A stretch of DNA of 9,582 nucleotides from an uncultured Clostridia bacterium (GTDB lineage Bacteria; Bacillota; Clostridia; Christensenellales; Borkfalkiaceae), in contig CANQCA010000055.1 in assembly GCA_947589585.1 (NCBI GenBank), forward strand, positions 1 to 9,582, given 5' to 3'. A program made the translations under genes and the position numbers. Below the pieces are notes generated by a model, which saw nothing but the letters and a program-made list of their open reading frames with translations, had not been told where the DNA came from and made no database searches. Below, in pieces: positions 1-7,526 of this stretch. Each line of letters begins with the position of its first letter. Position 1 is the stretch's first letter.

Positions 1-2
1 AC

Positions 3-2906
3 TATTCGGGCGACTACCCCGGCAACGGCAGGCAGACCATCGACGTGGACGTGCACGACCTTCGCATCGGCTATGCGGGCACGGGCAGAGAGAACTTCGT
101 CAAAGTCGTCGACTATAGCGATTATTCGGTGGCCTGCGTCATGTCGGATACCGACGGCGTGGATAAGATGACGGCATATCTCTCACAGGGAACTTTGTAC
201 GGATATTTCTTCTTCGCCGAACCGCAGGGCATCGCCGTCTATTCGGAGAACCTTGTCGCGGCGTTCGACTTGAACGGGAACCGCATTTTAAGCGATGGGA
301 AGCCCTATACGGGCGACTGCATCGTCGTGTGCGTGCGCACCCATGCGAGCTATGAAAGCGATATCGAAAAGGGCCATGCCAAGACGTATGAGGAGCGTTT
401 CTACGTTTTGAGCGCCCCCGAAAATACCACCTTCCTCCTCTCGGATAGTACCGTCAAAATTTCCATGAAGGAGGGCAACTTCCTCTCCGTCGGCGCGATG
501 AGCACGGTGAATACCGTCTCGGAGACGCAGGCGAAGGAAAACACCGTTCACGGCGCGATGAACAAGACGGAAGCGCAGCTCCTTCACGGACATGGGTATG
601 CCTTCGTCGTTCAGACGCGCTGCGAAATGCAATTCGACGGAGCGGAAAATCTCGTCAAAACGCGCTATATCTCTCAGGTCTGCAATGTGCGTGGCGAGGC
701 GGAGGCGTACACCGCATTTCTTCCCCACCAATACAAAAAATCGGCGGACGATTTGGCGGAAAATTACTTCTATCCCACGGTGCACGGCGATTGCAGGGCG
801 CAGGTGGGGAACATCTTTGAGACGAGCGACCGCTTCTACGGCATCGTTCCGCAGTTCACGTCGGGGGGTACCATGTCCGAGGAGACCCTCTTGGATCTCA
901 TCAATATCCTCTATAAAAACATGGGCGGCGACAAGCCCGCAAAGGATTGCGACCTCATCAGCGGCGACCCCTATTGGCAGGGCAAAAATCTGCATCCCAT
1001 GGCAATGGCGGCGCTTGCCGCAAGTGAGATCGGCGCCTTCGAGCTCCGCGACGGTTTCCTCGATAAAATCGAATACGTCCTCGAGGATTGGTTCAACTAC
1101 ACCCCGGGCAAGGAGCCGCACGACGCTTACTTTTATTACGACAGCGAGTGGGGCACGCTCTACTATAAGAACAGCGAGTTCGGCGCGGGGGTGAACCTCG
1201 CCGACCACCACTTCACCTACGGCTATTACACCTTTGCCGCGGGCGTTCTCTCCGCGTACAGGCCCGCCTTCGCCCAAAAATACGGCGATATGATCGAACT
1301 GCTCATCCGCGACTATATGAATTGGGAGCGGGACGACGACGATTTCCCTTTCATGCGAAACTACGACGTGTTCGCCGGGCACGGCTGGGCGGGCGGCTAT
1401 GCCGATAACGACGGCGGCAACAATCAGGAGTCCGCAGGGGAAGCCTTAAACAGCTGGGTGGGCGCCTACCTCTACGCCACGACGGTGGGAAACGATGTCA
1501 TACGCGAGACCGCCATCTGCGGGTTCACGACGGAGCTTGGCGCCATCAAGCAGTATTGGTTCAACTACGACGGGGATAGCTTCGCGGAGTTCTATCCCTA
1601 CGGGGCGCTCGGTCAGCTCTACGGGGCGAGCAACTTCTTCGGGACCTTCTTCAACGGGGAACCGCTCTATGCCTACGGCATCCACCTCATCCCGGGGGAA
1701 GAGTTCCTCACGAGCTACGCCATCGGGGAAAAAGAGCAGGCGACCTTGAAAGGGGTGATGGATGCCTTAAAGCGCGACCAGGCGAGCTGGAATTTTGCGG
1801 ATGCGGAGTCGAAGACCCTGCACGCATGGCAGCACATCTTTATCTCCATCACGGCATGTTACGATCCCGCCGCGGCGATAAAATGGTACGATGAACTCAT
1901 GGAGAGCCGCGGGAATATCGGCAACGATAACGAACAGTTCAACGTCTACTATATGATCCACGCGCTCGAAGGCCTGGGCGCACGCACGGCGGATATCTGG
2001 GCGGAAAACGGCGCCTCCGCCACCGTCTACAAGAAGGATGGTGCATACACGGCAGTCATCTGGAATCCGACGACGCAGGAAGTGAAATACGTCTTCCGCG
2101 ACAGAGACGGCGAAGTGGGCTATGCGATCGTTCCTGCGCAAAGCCTTGTCTCCTGCGACCCGCGGAAAGAGACTTCATCCTTTGCCGCCCTGCAGAGTGC
2201 GGACGCGCTCTCCGTCGGCGATTTCTACGAGAGTGAAAATCTTGCAGAAGGGGCGGGGCTCACCTTCAAAGAAAACGGCAGCGCGACCTATGCGCTCACG
2301 TTCGGCACCGCAGCCGTATACCGCCGCGCAATTATCAGGGCGACGGGGGAAGTGCGGCTTTTCATCGACGGCGAGGAATATCCCCTTACGAAGACGGAGA
2401 AAGGCTACGAGAGCGCGCCCATTTCCCTCACGCTCCGCCACATAGCTGTGCTCCAAGGGAGCAATGCCACGGTGGAAGCATTTACCTTCGGACAGTTGGA
2501 GCTTCAAAAACTTTCCACAAAGCTCACTGCGACGGCTTCCTCCGAAAACGGGGACAACAAGGCGTCGAAGGCGGTGGACGGAAGCACTTCCACGCGTTGG
2601 GAGTCCGTGCAAAAACGCGACGGAGAGTATCTTCTCATAGAGCTTTCCGAGGCGTCGGCCATCTATTCTATGACCATCCAATGGGAGGCGGCCTCCGCCA
2701 AGGAGTACACCGTGAGCTTTTCTGCGGGCGGCAAAGAGGATGATGACTTTACGGAAGTCTATCACGGCTTTTCCACGCAGGGGGCGCGCACGGATACCAT
2801 CATGCCTTCCGCCATCATGGAAGTGAAGTACATCAAAATTTACGGCATCTCAAGGACGACCGAGTACGGATATTCCATTTTCGAAGTAAACATTTTCGGG
2901 CTTTGA
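3..2906 (+). CDS. GH81 endo-beta-1,3-glucanase with C-terminal F5/8C (CBM32-like) domain, 5'-truncated by window edge
   Basis: The frame is open from the first complete codon, so the GTG at 45 is internal and the true start, probably with a secretion signal, lies outside. Numbering from position 3 gives 967 visible residues. Residues 1 to about 300 look like the GH81 N-terminal beta-sandwich and about 300-675 the (alpha/alpha)6 barrel. Family signatures are DHHFTYGYYTFAAG from D401 and NNQESAGEALNSW, with E476 and E480. By family knowledge the Asp of DHHF and Glu residues of the QES..GE motif form the active site of this inverting endo-1,3-beta-glucanase. Substrates would be laminarin-, curdlan- or yeast-type beta-1,3-glucans outside the cell. 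Residues about 735-830 form an extra beta-rich segment I cannot classify. Residues about 834-967 are a discoidin-like module (TATASSENG, KAVDGSTSTRWES, YIKIYG), probably a carbohydrate-binding domain. No terminator is visible after the stop. The family call is confident; the exact substrate is inferred. Confidence 0.93.
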   Translation, partial: YSGDYPGNGRQTIDVDVHDLRIGYAGTGRENFVKVVDYSDYSVACVMSDTDGVDKMTAYLSQGTLYGYFFFAEPQGIAVYSENLVAAFDLNGNRILSDGKPYTGDCIVVCVRTHASYESDIEKGHAKTYEERFYVLSAPENTTFLLSDSTVKISMKEGNFLSVGAMSTVNTVSETQAKENTVHGAMNKTEAQLLHGHGYAFVVQTRCEMQFDGAENLVKTRYISQVCNVRGEAEAYTAFLPHQYKKSADDLAENYFYPTVHGDCRAQVGNIFETSDRFYGIVPQFTSGGTMSEETLLDLINILYKNMGGDKPAKDCDLISGDPYWQGKNLHPMAMAALAASEIGAFELRDGFLDKIEYVLEDWFNYTPGKEPHDAYFYYDSEWGTLYYKNSEFGAGVNLADHHFTYGYYTFAAGVLSAYRPAFAQKYGDMIELLIRDYMNWERDDDDFPFMRNYDVFAGHGWAGGYADNDGGNNQESAGEALNSWVGAYLYATTVGNDVIRETAICGFTTELGAIKQYWFNYDGDSFAEFYPYGALGQLYGASNFFGTFFNGEPLYAYGIHLIPGEEFLTSYAIGEKEQATLKGVMDALKRDQASWNFADAESKTLHAWQHIFISITACYDPAAAIKWYDELMESRGNIGNDNEQFNVYYMIHALEGLGARTADIWAENGASATVYKKDGAYTAVIWNPTTQEVKYVFRDRDGEVGYAIVPAQSLVSCDPRKETSSFAALQSADALSVGDFYESENLAEGAGLTFKENGSATYALTFGTAAVYRRAIIRATGEVRLFIDGEEYPLTKTEKGYESAPISLTLRHIAVLQGSNATVEAFTFGQLELQKLSTKLTATASSENGDNKASKAVDGSTSTRWESVQKRDGEYLLIELSEASAIYSMTIQWEAASAKEYTVSFSAGGKEDDDFTEVYHGFSTQGARTDTIMPSAIMEVKYIKIYGISRTTEYGYSIFEVNIFGL

Positions 2907-2908
2907 TA

Positions 2909-2937
2909 TTGCAAAATAAGAAAAAATCATATACAAT
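2909..2937 (+). promoter_or_regulatory. Sigma70-type promoter of the ATPase operon
   Basis: The -35 element TTGCAA (2909-2914) and the -10 element TACAAT (2932-2937) are separated by exactly 17 bp in the short AT-rich gap after the glucanase gene. The predicted transcription start is near 2944, giving a very short leader before the AAAGGAG ribosome binding site at 2946-2952. It implies that the ATPase operon can be transcribed independently of the glucanase. Confidence 0.7.
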
Positions 2938-2957
2938 CAAATGGGAAAGGAGAAATT

Positions 2958-4406
2958 ATGGCCGGCTTAACGCTCAAGCACATCTATAAGGTCTACTCGG
3001 GCAGGAAGGATTCTGCCAAGACTGCGATCAAAAAGCGGATCGCCAAAAGAAAGGGGAAGGCCCCCGCGACGGAGAAGCGCAGCGGGGATTTCGTCGCCGT
3101 AAAAGATTTCAACATGGAGATCGAGGACGGCGAATTCATCGTCCTCGTCGGGCCCTCGGGCTGCGGCAAGTCCACGACCATCCGCATGATCGCGGGCCTC
3201 GAGGAGATCTCTTCGGGGGAGCTGTATATCGACGGCGAACTCGTCAACGAAGTCGCGGCGAAGGACCGGGATATCGCCATGGTTTTCCAGAGCTACGCCC
3301 TCTATCCGCACATGACGGCCGAGAAGAACATTGCCTTCGCCTTAAAGCTCCGCAAGATCCCCGTCGAGCTGAAGGATAAGGCGGGCAACCCCGTCATGGG
3401 GATCGATAAGAAGAAGATCCGCGAACTCAAGCGGAAGCAACACGATTTGGAGCTGGATCTGAAATTCGCCGCGATGGACGGCGAGCCGGAGGGATACATC
3501 GCATCGCTGCAGGCACGGCTCGATAAAGTCAAGGAAGATCTCGCCTTCTATACGAACACCCCCGTTCAGCTCTATAAGATGCGGCATCTCACCAAGGCGG
3601 AGATCGCCGAAAAGGTGCAGTGGGCGGCAAAAATTCTCGGGATCGAAGAGCTTCTCGATAATAAACCCGCCGAAATGTCGGGCGGGCAAAGGCAAAGGGT
3701 CGCTTTGGGAAGAGCAATGGTGCGCGGGCCCAAGGTGTTCCTCCTCGACGAGCCGCTCTCCAACCTCGACGCAAAGCTGCGTGCGAGCATGCGGCTCGAG
3801 ATCGTCAAGCTCCACAACGAACTCAAGACGACCTTCATCTACGTCACCCACGACCAGATCGAGGCGATGACGATGGGAACGCGCATCGTCGTCATGAAGC
3901 TCGGTGTCGTCCAGCAGATCGATACGCCCACCAACCTCTACGACTATCCCGAGAACAAATTCGTCGCGGGCTTTATCGGCACGCCGCAGATGAACTTCTT
4001 CAACGTGACCGTGCAAAGGGTAGGGGATACGCTTTCCGTCTCCTTCGAAAACGGGGAACATCTCGCCCTCGATCTGAAAAAACTCCGCAAGATGGATGAG
4101 CGCTTTTTGGACGGCGAGGCGCACGATGTGACCCTCGGTATCCGCGGCGAACACATGCACTTCGCCACCGCGGAGAGCGCCTTTGCTCTGCATGCGATCC
4201 TTTCCGTCAAAGAGGTGCTCGGCAACACCACGCAGATGTTTGTAAAACTCAAAGAGGGCGGCCCCGACTATATCGTGAGCGTGCCCGACCGCAACAGCTT
4301 TTCGGCGGGGGATACGATCGGCCTCTCCTTCGAGGAAAGGCATGTGCACATGTTTGAAAAAGAGAGCGAGGCATCCATTTTAGGGCGAGAGATGGGTAAC
4401 GAATGA
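2958..4406 (+). CDS. Carbohydrate ABC transporter ATP-binding protein (MsmX/UgpC/MalK type) with two insertions
   Basis: This is the cytoplasmic ATPase that powers a sugar importer of the CUT1 class. All nucleotide-binding motifs are present: Walker A GPSGCGKST (65-73), Q-loop Q111, signature MSGGQRQR (from M240), Walker B VFLLDEP (260-266) with catalytic E265, and H-loop H298. The region after about 340 fits the C-terminal OB-fold (TOBE-like) regulatory domain of MalK-type subunits. At 482 aa it is about 110 aa longer than the usual 370 or so. The excess sits in two places: a very basic insert at about residues 16-43, between the A-loop region and the first beta strands, and a charged, helix-prone insert at about 136-210, between the FALKLRKIP and LTKAEIAEKV segments that are normally nearly contiguous. 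ATG is set by the AAAGGAG site 5 nt upstream. No permease or solute-binding gene is adjacent, so it may serve several importers, as MsmX does. Proximity to the glucanase suggests glucan oligosaccharides, which is inference. Confidence 0.94.
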   Translation: MAGLTLKHIYKVYSGRKDSAKTAIKKRIAKRKGKAPATEKRSGDFVAVKDFNMEIEDGEFIVLVGPSGCGKSTTIRMIAGLEEISSGELYIDGELVNEVAAKDRDIAMVFQSYALYPHMTAEKNIAFALKLRKIPVELKDKAGNPVMGIDKKKIRELKRKQHDLELDLKFAAMDGEPEGYIASLQARLDKVKEDLAFYTNTPVQLYKMRHLTKAEIAEKVQWAAKILGIEELLDNKPAEMSGGQRQRVALGRAMVRGPKVFLLDEPLSNLDAKLRASMRLEIVKLHNELKTTFIYVTHDQIEAMTMGTRIVVMKLGVVQQIDTPTNLYDYPENKFVAGFIGTPQMNFFNVTVQRVGDTLSVSFENGEHLALDLKKLRKMDERFLDGEAHDVTLGIRGEHMHFATAESAFALHAILSVKEVLGNTTQMFVKLKEGGPDYIVSVPDRNSFSAGDTIGLSFEERHVHMFEKESEASILGREMGNE

Positions 4407-4425
4407 TCGGAAGAAGGGCAAGACG

Positions 4426-5688
4426 ATGGCCGATTGGCTCAAATACTTTTGTTTGGGGTTCTTCTCGAATAAGCTCGCATGGTCGGGCAGGAACCGAAAC
4501 TTTTGCAACTTCATATTAAGCTTTGCGCTCGCGCTCGTCTTCCTCTTTTGCGGGTTGCTTTCCGCATACGCCCTGCCCTTTTCCGCATTCTATCAAGCCG
4601 CTGCAAGCTACAGGGCGGAAGTCAAGGCTCTTTTCGATAAATACAACATGGAGATACGCGGCGGAAAGCTCTGTTGCGATACGCTCGTAAATACGTTTTC
4701 GACGACGGACGGGGGTACCATGCCCGAGACAGAGGGGCTCGATTTCATCATCGACACCCGCTCGAAAACGACTTTCTCGCAGTTTCGTGCCTACTATCTC
4801 GGCCCCGACGGCACAGAGCTCGAGCCCGAGGCCTTCCTCGCCCTTTCCGAAGGGGAGAGGGAAGGCTTTTCCTTTTGCGTCGACTATATTCCAAAAGCCC
4901 TGGAGCTCGACGATGCGCTGATCGGCAGCTGCGAAGAGTACCTTTCCGCCACCACGGATGAGCGCGTAGCGCAGGCGTTCGCGGAGCTCAAAAACAGCAA
5001 GGAGAGCGATGCGGAGGCCTACAGGCGCGGGGTGTATGTCCTCTGTATCTCCTCCCGCTATCCCGATATGAAGAAGTATGAGCCTGCGGCCGGTGCGCCC
5101 CTTCTTCGCACCTACTACTCCCGCACATATGCCTCGGGAGAGGCGGAAGGGGCCTATCTCGTCCTTCTCGACGATGTACTCACGGGAAAGTTTACCTCGC
5201 GCGGGACAGAGATCTCCTTCTACGGCCTGTATTCCTCGGCGGATGAGGGAAAGATCACGGGCGCCGATGCGGATGCGTTCATCCTCGCGGCGAGAAAAGA
5301 TACCCTCTCCGCTGCGGTCAGTACCTTTTTGAACAATCTCTTTTTGTACCTTCCCCTCCTTGCGATCATCCCGCTCTTTTGCGCCCTGCTGCTTTGGATC
5401 GCAGACCGCGTCCGTCAACGCAAGAGAGCTTATATCGACGAGCTCAAGATCGTCGGCGCCTTCCTGTTGTGGGCGGCGCTCTTCACTGCACTTATCGTGG
5501 CCGCTTGCAGCTTCTATATGTCGGCGAATATCGCAACCGCTCTGCCCATCCCGCTGCTCTTTGCCATCGTGGCGCTGCGGACGGCCGTTTTCCTTTTCAT
5601 GGATAAGAGAAAGGTGAAAACGCAGCCCCCGACCGCGGACATGGTACCCACCGATTCGGCCGAAGAGACGCATGGGGGCGAGAAATGA
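4426..5688 (+). CDS. Four-TM membrane protein with large extracytoplasmic domain, function unknown
   Basis: I do not recognise a definite family. The 420-aa protein has an N-terminal TM helix (about 28-50), a soluble domain of about 250 residues (51-300) that should lie outside, then three TM helices (about 303-325, 342-365, 371-391) and a charged, Thr/Pro-rich tail. This layout, one N-terminal helix, an external domain, then a C-terminal helical bundle, is similar to what I recall of the DUF1189 (YvdJ/MalA) proteins of Bacillota maltodextrin operons. That match is by topology and context only, and this protein is longer. It begins 19 bp after the ATPase stop, preceded by a purine-rich GAAGAAGG, and overlaps the next gene by 4 bp (ATGA), so it is co-transcribed with both. 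A role accessory to sugar uptake is plausible but unproven. Confidence 0.75.
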   Translation: MADWLKYFCLGFFSNKLAWSGRNRNFCNFILSFALALVFLFCGLLSAYALPFSAFYQAAASYRAEVKALFDKYNMEIRGGKLCCDTLVNTFSTTDGGTMPETEGLDFIIDTRSKTTFSQFRAYYLGPDGTELEPEAFLALSEGEREGFSFCVDYIPKALELDDALIGSCEEYLSATTDERVAQAFAELKNSKESDAEAYRRGVYVLCISSRYPDMKKYEPAAGAPLLRTYYSRTYASGEAEGAYLVLLDDVLTGKFTSRGTEISFYGLYSSADEGKITGADADAFILAARKDTLSAAVSTFLNNLFLYLPLLAIIPLFCALLLWIADRVRQRKRAYIDELKIVGAFLLWAALFTALIVAACSFYMSANIATALPIPLLFAIVALRTAVFLFMDKRKVKTQPPTADMVPTDSAEETHGGEK

Positions 5689-6356
5689 ACCTCTACTACA
5701 TCCGCCACGGTGAGCCCACCTATGAGCCCGACATGCTCACAGAGCGCGGGAGAATGCAGGCGGAAGCGCTGGCCGGGGTCCTCGCGGATATCCGCTTCGA
5801 TGCGATCTATTCTTCCACGTCACAGAGGGCATTGGAGACCGCAGGACCCACCGCAAAGCGCCTTGGCCTTACGGTAAAGCCTTTGGATTGGTGCAACGAA
5901 AAGTATGCCTACGAGGAATTTTCGTGCATCGATGAAGCGGACGGCAGAAGAAAATGGCTGTATGAGATCGAAGGCGTGAAGAGGATATTCGTTTCTCCCG
6001 AATTTGAGGGGCAAGCTGCGGCATGGTACCAAAGCGAACGCTTTTTTGATGAACGCTTCAAGGCGGGCACGGAGCGTATCCAAAGGGCGGGATTTGCCTT
6101 TTTGGAAACGCTCGGCTACGTCTATGACGACAAAAAAGGGGCATACCATGTCCGAAACAAGAGCGATGCAAACATTGCCCTCTTTGCGCATGAGGGGGTC
6201 GGCACGGTGCTCTTGAGCAGTGTGCTCGGCATTCCCTACCCGTACTTTTGCACGCATTTCTCGCTCGGCTTTTGCGGCTTTTTGGTCATCTCCTTCGAAG
6301 GGGAACCCCTGGCCGTCCCCAAGGTCTCGAAGCTCTTTGAGGGCATGAAAAGGTAG
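5685..6356 (+). CDS. Histidine phosphatase superfamily protein (phosphoglycerate mutase-like)
   Basis: A 223-aa cytoplasmic protein of histidine phosphatase branch 1. The N-terminal YYIRHGE carries the catalytic R7-H8-G9 triplet, with H8 the expected phospho-acceptor. IYSSTSQRALETA supplies R48, and FAHEG supplies the second catalytic histidine, H169. A Glu in the WCNEKYAYEE segment (about 72-78) is a candidate proton donor. Such enzymes remove phosphate from small metabolites or proteins; the substrate cannot be told from the sequence, and true phosphoglycerate mutase activity is unlikely given the divergence between the motifs. The start codon overlaps the preceding stop as ATGA, which indicates translational coupling. 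It is the last gene of the operon, and a clear terminator follows 45 bp later. Confidence 0.9.
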   Translation: MNLYYIRHGEPTYEPDMLTERGRMQAEALAGVLADIRFDAIYSSTSQRALETAGPTAKRLGLTVKPLDWCNEKYAYEEFSCIDEADGRRKWLYEIEGVKRIFVSPEFEGQAAAWYQSERFFDERFKAGTERIQRAGFAFLETLGYVYDDKKGAYHVRNKSDANIALFAHEGVGTVLLSSVLGIPYPYFCTHFSLGFCGFLVISFEGEPLAVPKVSKLFEGMKR

Positions 6357-6400
6357 CGTCCGCCCTTCACCGCAAATATAAAACGTCCTGTTGTCAACAC

Positions 6401-6429
6401 AAAAACCCCGACGCCGTCGGGGTTTTTTT
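6401..6429 (+). terminator. Rho-independent terminator of the ATPase operon
   Basis: A perfect 7-bp GC-rich stem, CCCCGAC / GTCGGGG, with a 3-nt GCC loop (6406-6422) is followed by seven T residues (6423-6429). Five A residues precede the stem, so it could also work on the opposite strand. It separates the phosphatase operon from the recombinase. Confidence 0.93.
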
Positions 6430-6528
6430 ATGCCGAAAATTCAATATATGATGCAAAAATCCGTGGAAATCTGCTCTGCATACCTGCTTTTTGCTTGACG
6501 GAATCATGCGCCGGCGGCCGAAGCGGCG

Positions 6529-6534
6529 TATAAT
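6529..6534 (+). promoter_or_regulatory. Candidate -10 element of the recombinase promoter
   Basis: A perfect TATAAT lies about 26 bp upstream of the recombinase start codon and 13 bp before its ribosome binding site. No convincing -35 sits at the usual 16-18 bp. A TTGACG at 6495-6500 is 28 bp away, and the interval between holds a GC-rich inverted repeat, CGCCG (6509-6513) / CGGCG (6524-6528). The promoter is probably weak or activator-dependent, if it is real. Confidence 0.45.
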
Positions 6535-6546
6535 TTTACTCAAAAA

Positions 6547-6554
6547 AAGGAGGT
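6547..6554 (+). promoter_or_regulatory. Strong ribosome binding site that fixes the recombinase start
   Basis: AAGGAGGT is a near-perfect Shine-Dalgarno sequence located 5 nt before the ATG at 6560. It decides the start against the longer in-frame reading from a TTG at 6491, which has no such site and would begin upstream of the candidate -10 element. Confidence 0.9.
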
Positions 6555-6559
6555 TGCAA

Positions 6560-7471
6560 ATGTTGTACAAGGATTGGCTTTGGAAGTGGCTGGAGCTTTA
6601 CATCCGCCCCTCGACCAAGGAGAGAACGTATCAAAAGTACCGCCGTCAGGCGGAGAAGTATATTCTTCCCGCACTGGGAGCGTGCGAGATCGACGCCCTC
6701 TCGGCGGTCAGGCTGCAGGAATTTTCCGCATCGCTTTCGGGCCGCGGCCTGGCGGCAAATACCGTCAACGGCATTCTGTTCGTTCTGAGGGCTTCCCTCA
6801 AAAAAAGCGTCGCGCTCGGGATCGCCCACCGGCAGTATACGGACGCGATCGTCCGCCCGAGAGCGCGCGAAAAGCAGGTCTTATGCTTCGATCTCGGCGA
6901 GCAAAAGAAAATCGAGCAATACGTCCGCGAGCACAATACGCCCTATCTGTTCGGGATCGTGCTCTCCCTCTATACGGGACTGCGCATCGGAGAACTCCTC
7001 GCGCTCACATGGGAGGATATCGACTTCGGGCGGGGGACGGTGCGGATCTCGCGGTCCTGCTTCGACGGCTGGGAAAACGGCCGCTACAAGAAGATGTTCG
7101 ATACGACAAAAACGCGCAGCTCGGAGAGGATCATCCCCCTGCCGCAAAAGCTGCTTTCCCCCCTGAAGGAGCTGAAAAATTCGTCAAAAAGCGTATTCGT
7201 CGTGACGGGGAAGACGCCCTCGGGCGCACAGGTGCGTTCTTACCAGAGGACGTTCGAAAGGCTGCTGAAGCGGCTGAATATCCCCCATAAAGGCTTCCAC
7301 GCCCTGCGGCACACGTTCGCCACGAGAGCGCTCGAGGTCGGCATGGACGTGAAGACGCTCTCGGAGATCCTGGGCCACCGCGACCCGACCGTTACGCTCA
7401 GGCGCTATGCTCACTCCCTCATGGAGCACAAGGCGGAGATGATGAACAGGCTGAATATGCTCCTTTCCTGA
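6560..7471 (+). CDS. Tyrosine site-specific recombinase, probable DNA invertase
   Basis: A 303-aa phage-integrase-family recombinase with a complete catalytic set: R142 in TGLRIGE, K184 in DTTKTRSSER, H247 and R250 in HALRH, H273 in LGHRD, and the nucleophile Y283 in RRYAHS. Residues about 1-85 form the SAM-like core-binding domain. There is no additional N-terminal arm-binding or AP2-like domain, so it resembles simple recombinases (XerC/D, FimB, Cre) that act on short inverted-repeat sites. No excisionase, phage, conjugation or cargo genes are seen beside it. Instead, a pair of inverted repeats enclosing a promoter begins 27 bp after its stop. I infer that it inverts that segment; use as an integrase of a larger element is the alternative. 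The start is set by AAGGAGGT at 6547-6554. Confidence 0.93.
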   Translation: MLYKDWLWKWLELYIRPSTKERTYQKYRRQAEKYILPALGACEIDALSAVRLQEFSASLSGRGLAANTVNGILFVLRASLKKSVALGIAHRQYTDAIVRPRAREKQVLCFDLGEQKKIEQYVREHNTPYLFGIVLSLYTGLRIGELLALTWEDIDFGRGTVRISRSCFDGWENGRYKKMFDTTKTRSSERIIPLPQKLLSPLKELKNSSKSVFVVTGKTPSGAQVRSYQRTFERLLKRLNIPHKGFHALRHTFATRALEVGMDVKTLSEILGHRDPTVTLRRYAHSLMEHKAEMMNRLNMLLS

Positions 7472-7472
7472 C

Positions 7473-7498
7473 AAAAAAAACGGCAGATTCCCCCGCCG
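7473..7498 (-). terminator. Weak minus-strand terminator between the invertible promoter and the recombinase
   Basis: Read on the minus strand, CGGC (7498-7495) and GCCG (7484-7481) can form a short GC stem, extended by one G-U pair, with a 10-nt loop, followed by eight T residues (complement of A 7473-7480). It would stop transcription that leaves the invertible promoter toward the recombinase and prevent antisense transcription. The stem is short, so strength is uncertain. Confidence 0.4.
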
Positions 7499-7526
7499 CT
7501 TCCCCGGTACATAGAATACGGTATTC
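7498..7526 (+). repeat. Left inverted repeat (IR-L) of the putative invertible segment
   Basis: The 29 bp match the reverse complement of 7663-7691 with three mismatches. The inner 18 bp (7509-7526, ACATAGAATACGGTATTC) match perfectly. IR-L is also part of a perfect 23-bp odd palindrome (7509-7531) with 11-bp arms around a central G at 7520, as expected for a recombinase site with two facing half-sites. Confidence 0.88.

Noticed and set aside
45..47. GTG at 45 as the start of the glucanase
   Set aside because: The frame stays open upstream to position 3 with glucanase-like sequence, no ribosome binding site precedes it, and the GH81 N-terminal domain would be cut.
2664..2672. TATTCTATG within the glucanase gene, resembling half of the recombination site
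   Set aside because: It is a 9-bp match without the other half-site, inside conserved coding sequence, and is expected by chance.
288..5673. Long minus-strand ORFs (for example 288-1382, 3342-4349, 4516-5673)
   Set aside because: They lie wholly opposite well-identified + strand genes, have compositionally biased translations without recognisable domains, and are expected as antisense shadows in GC-rich coding DNA.
6491..6559. Upstream extension of the recombinase from a TTG start at 6491
   Set aside because: The 23 extra residues are basic and low-complexity, start upstream of the candidate -10 element, and lack a ribosome binding site, whereas ATG 6560 has AAGGAGGT at ideal spacing.
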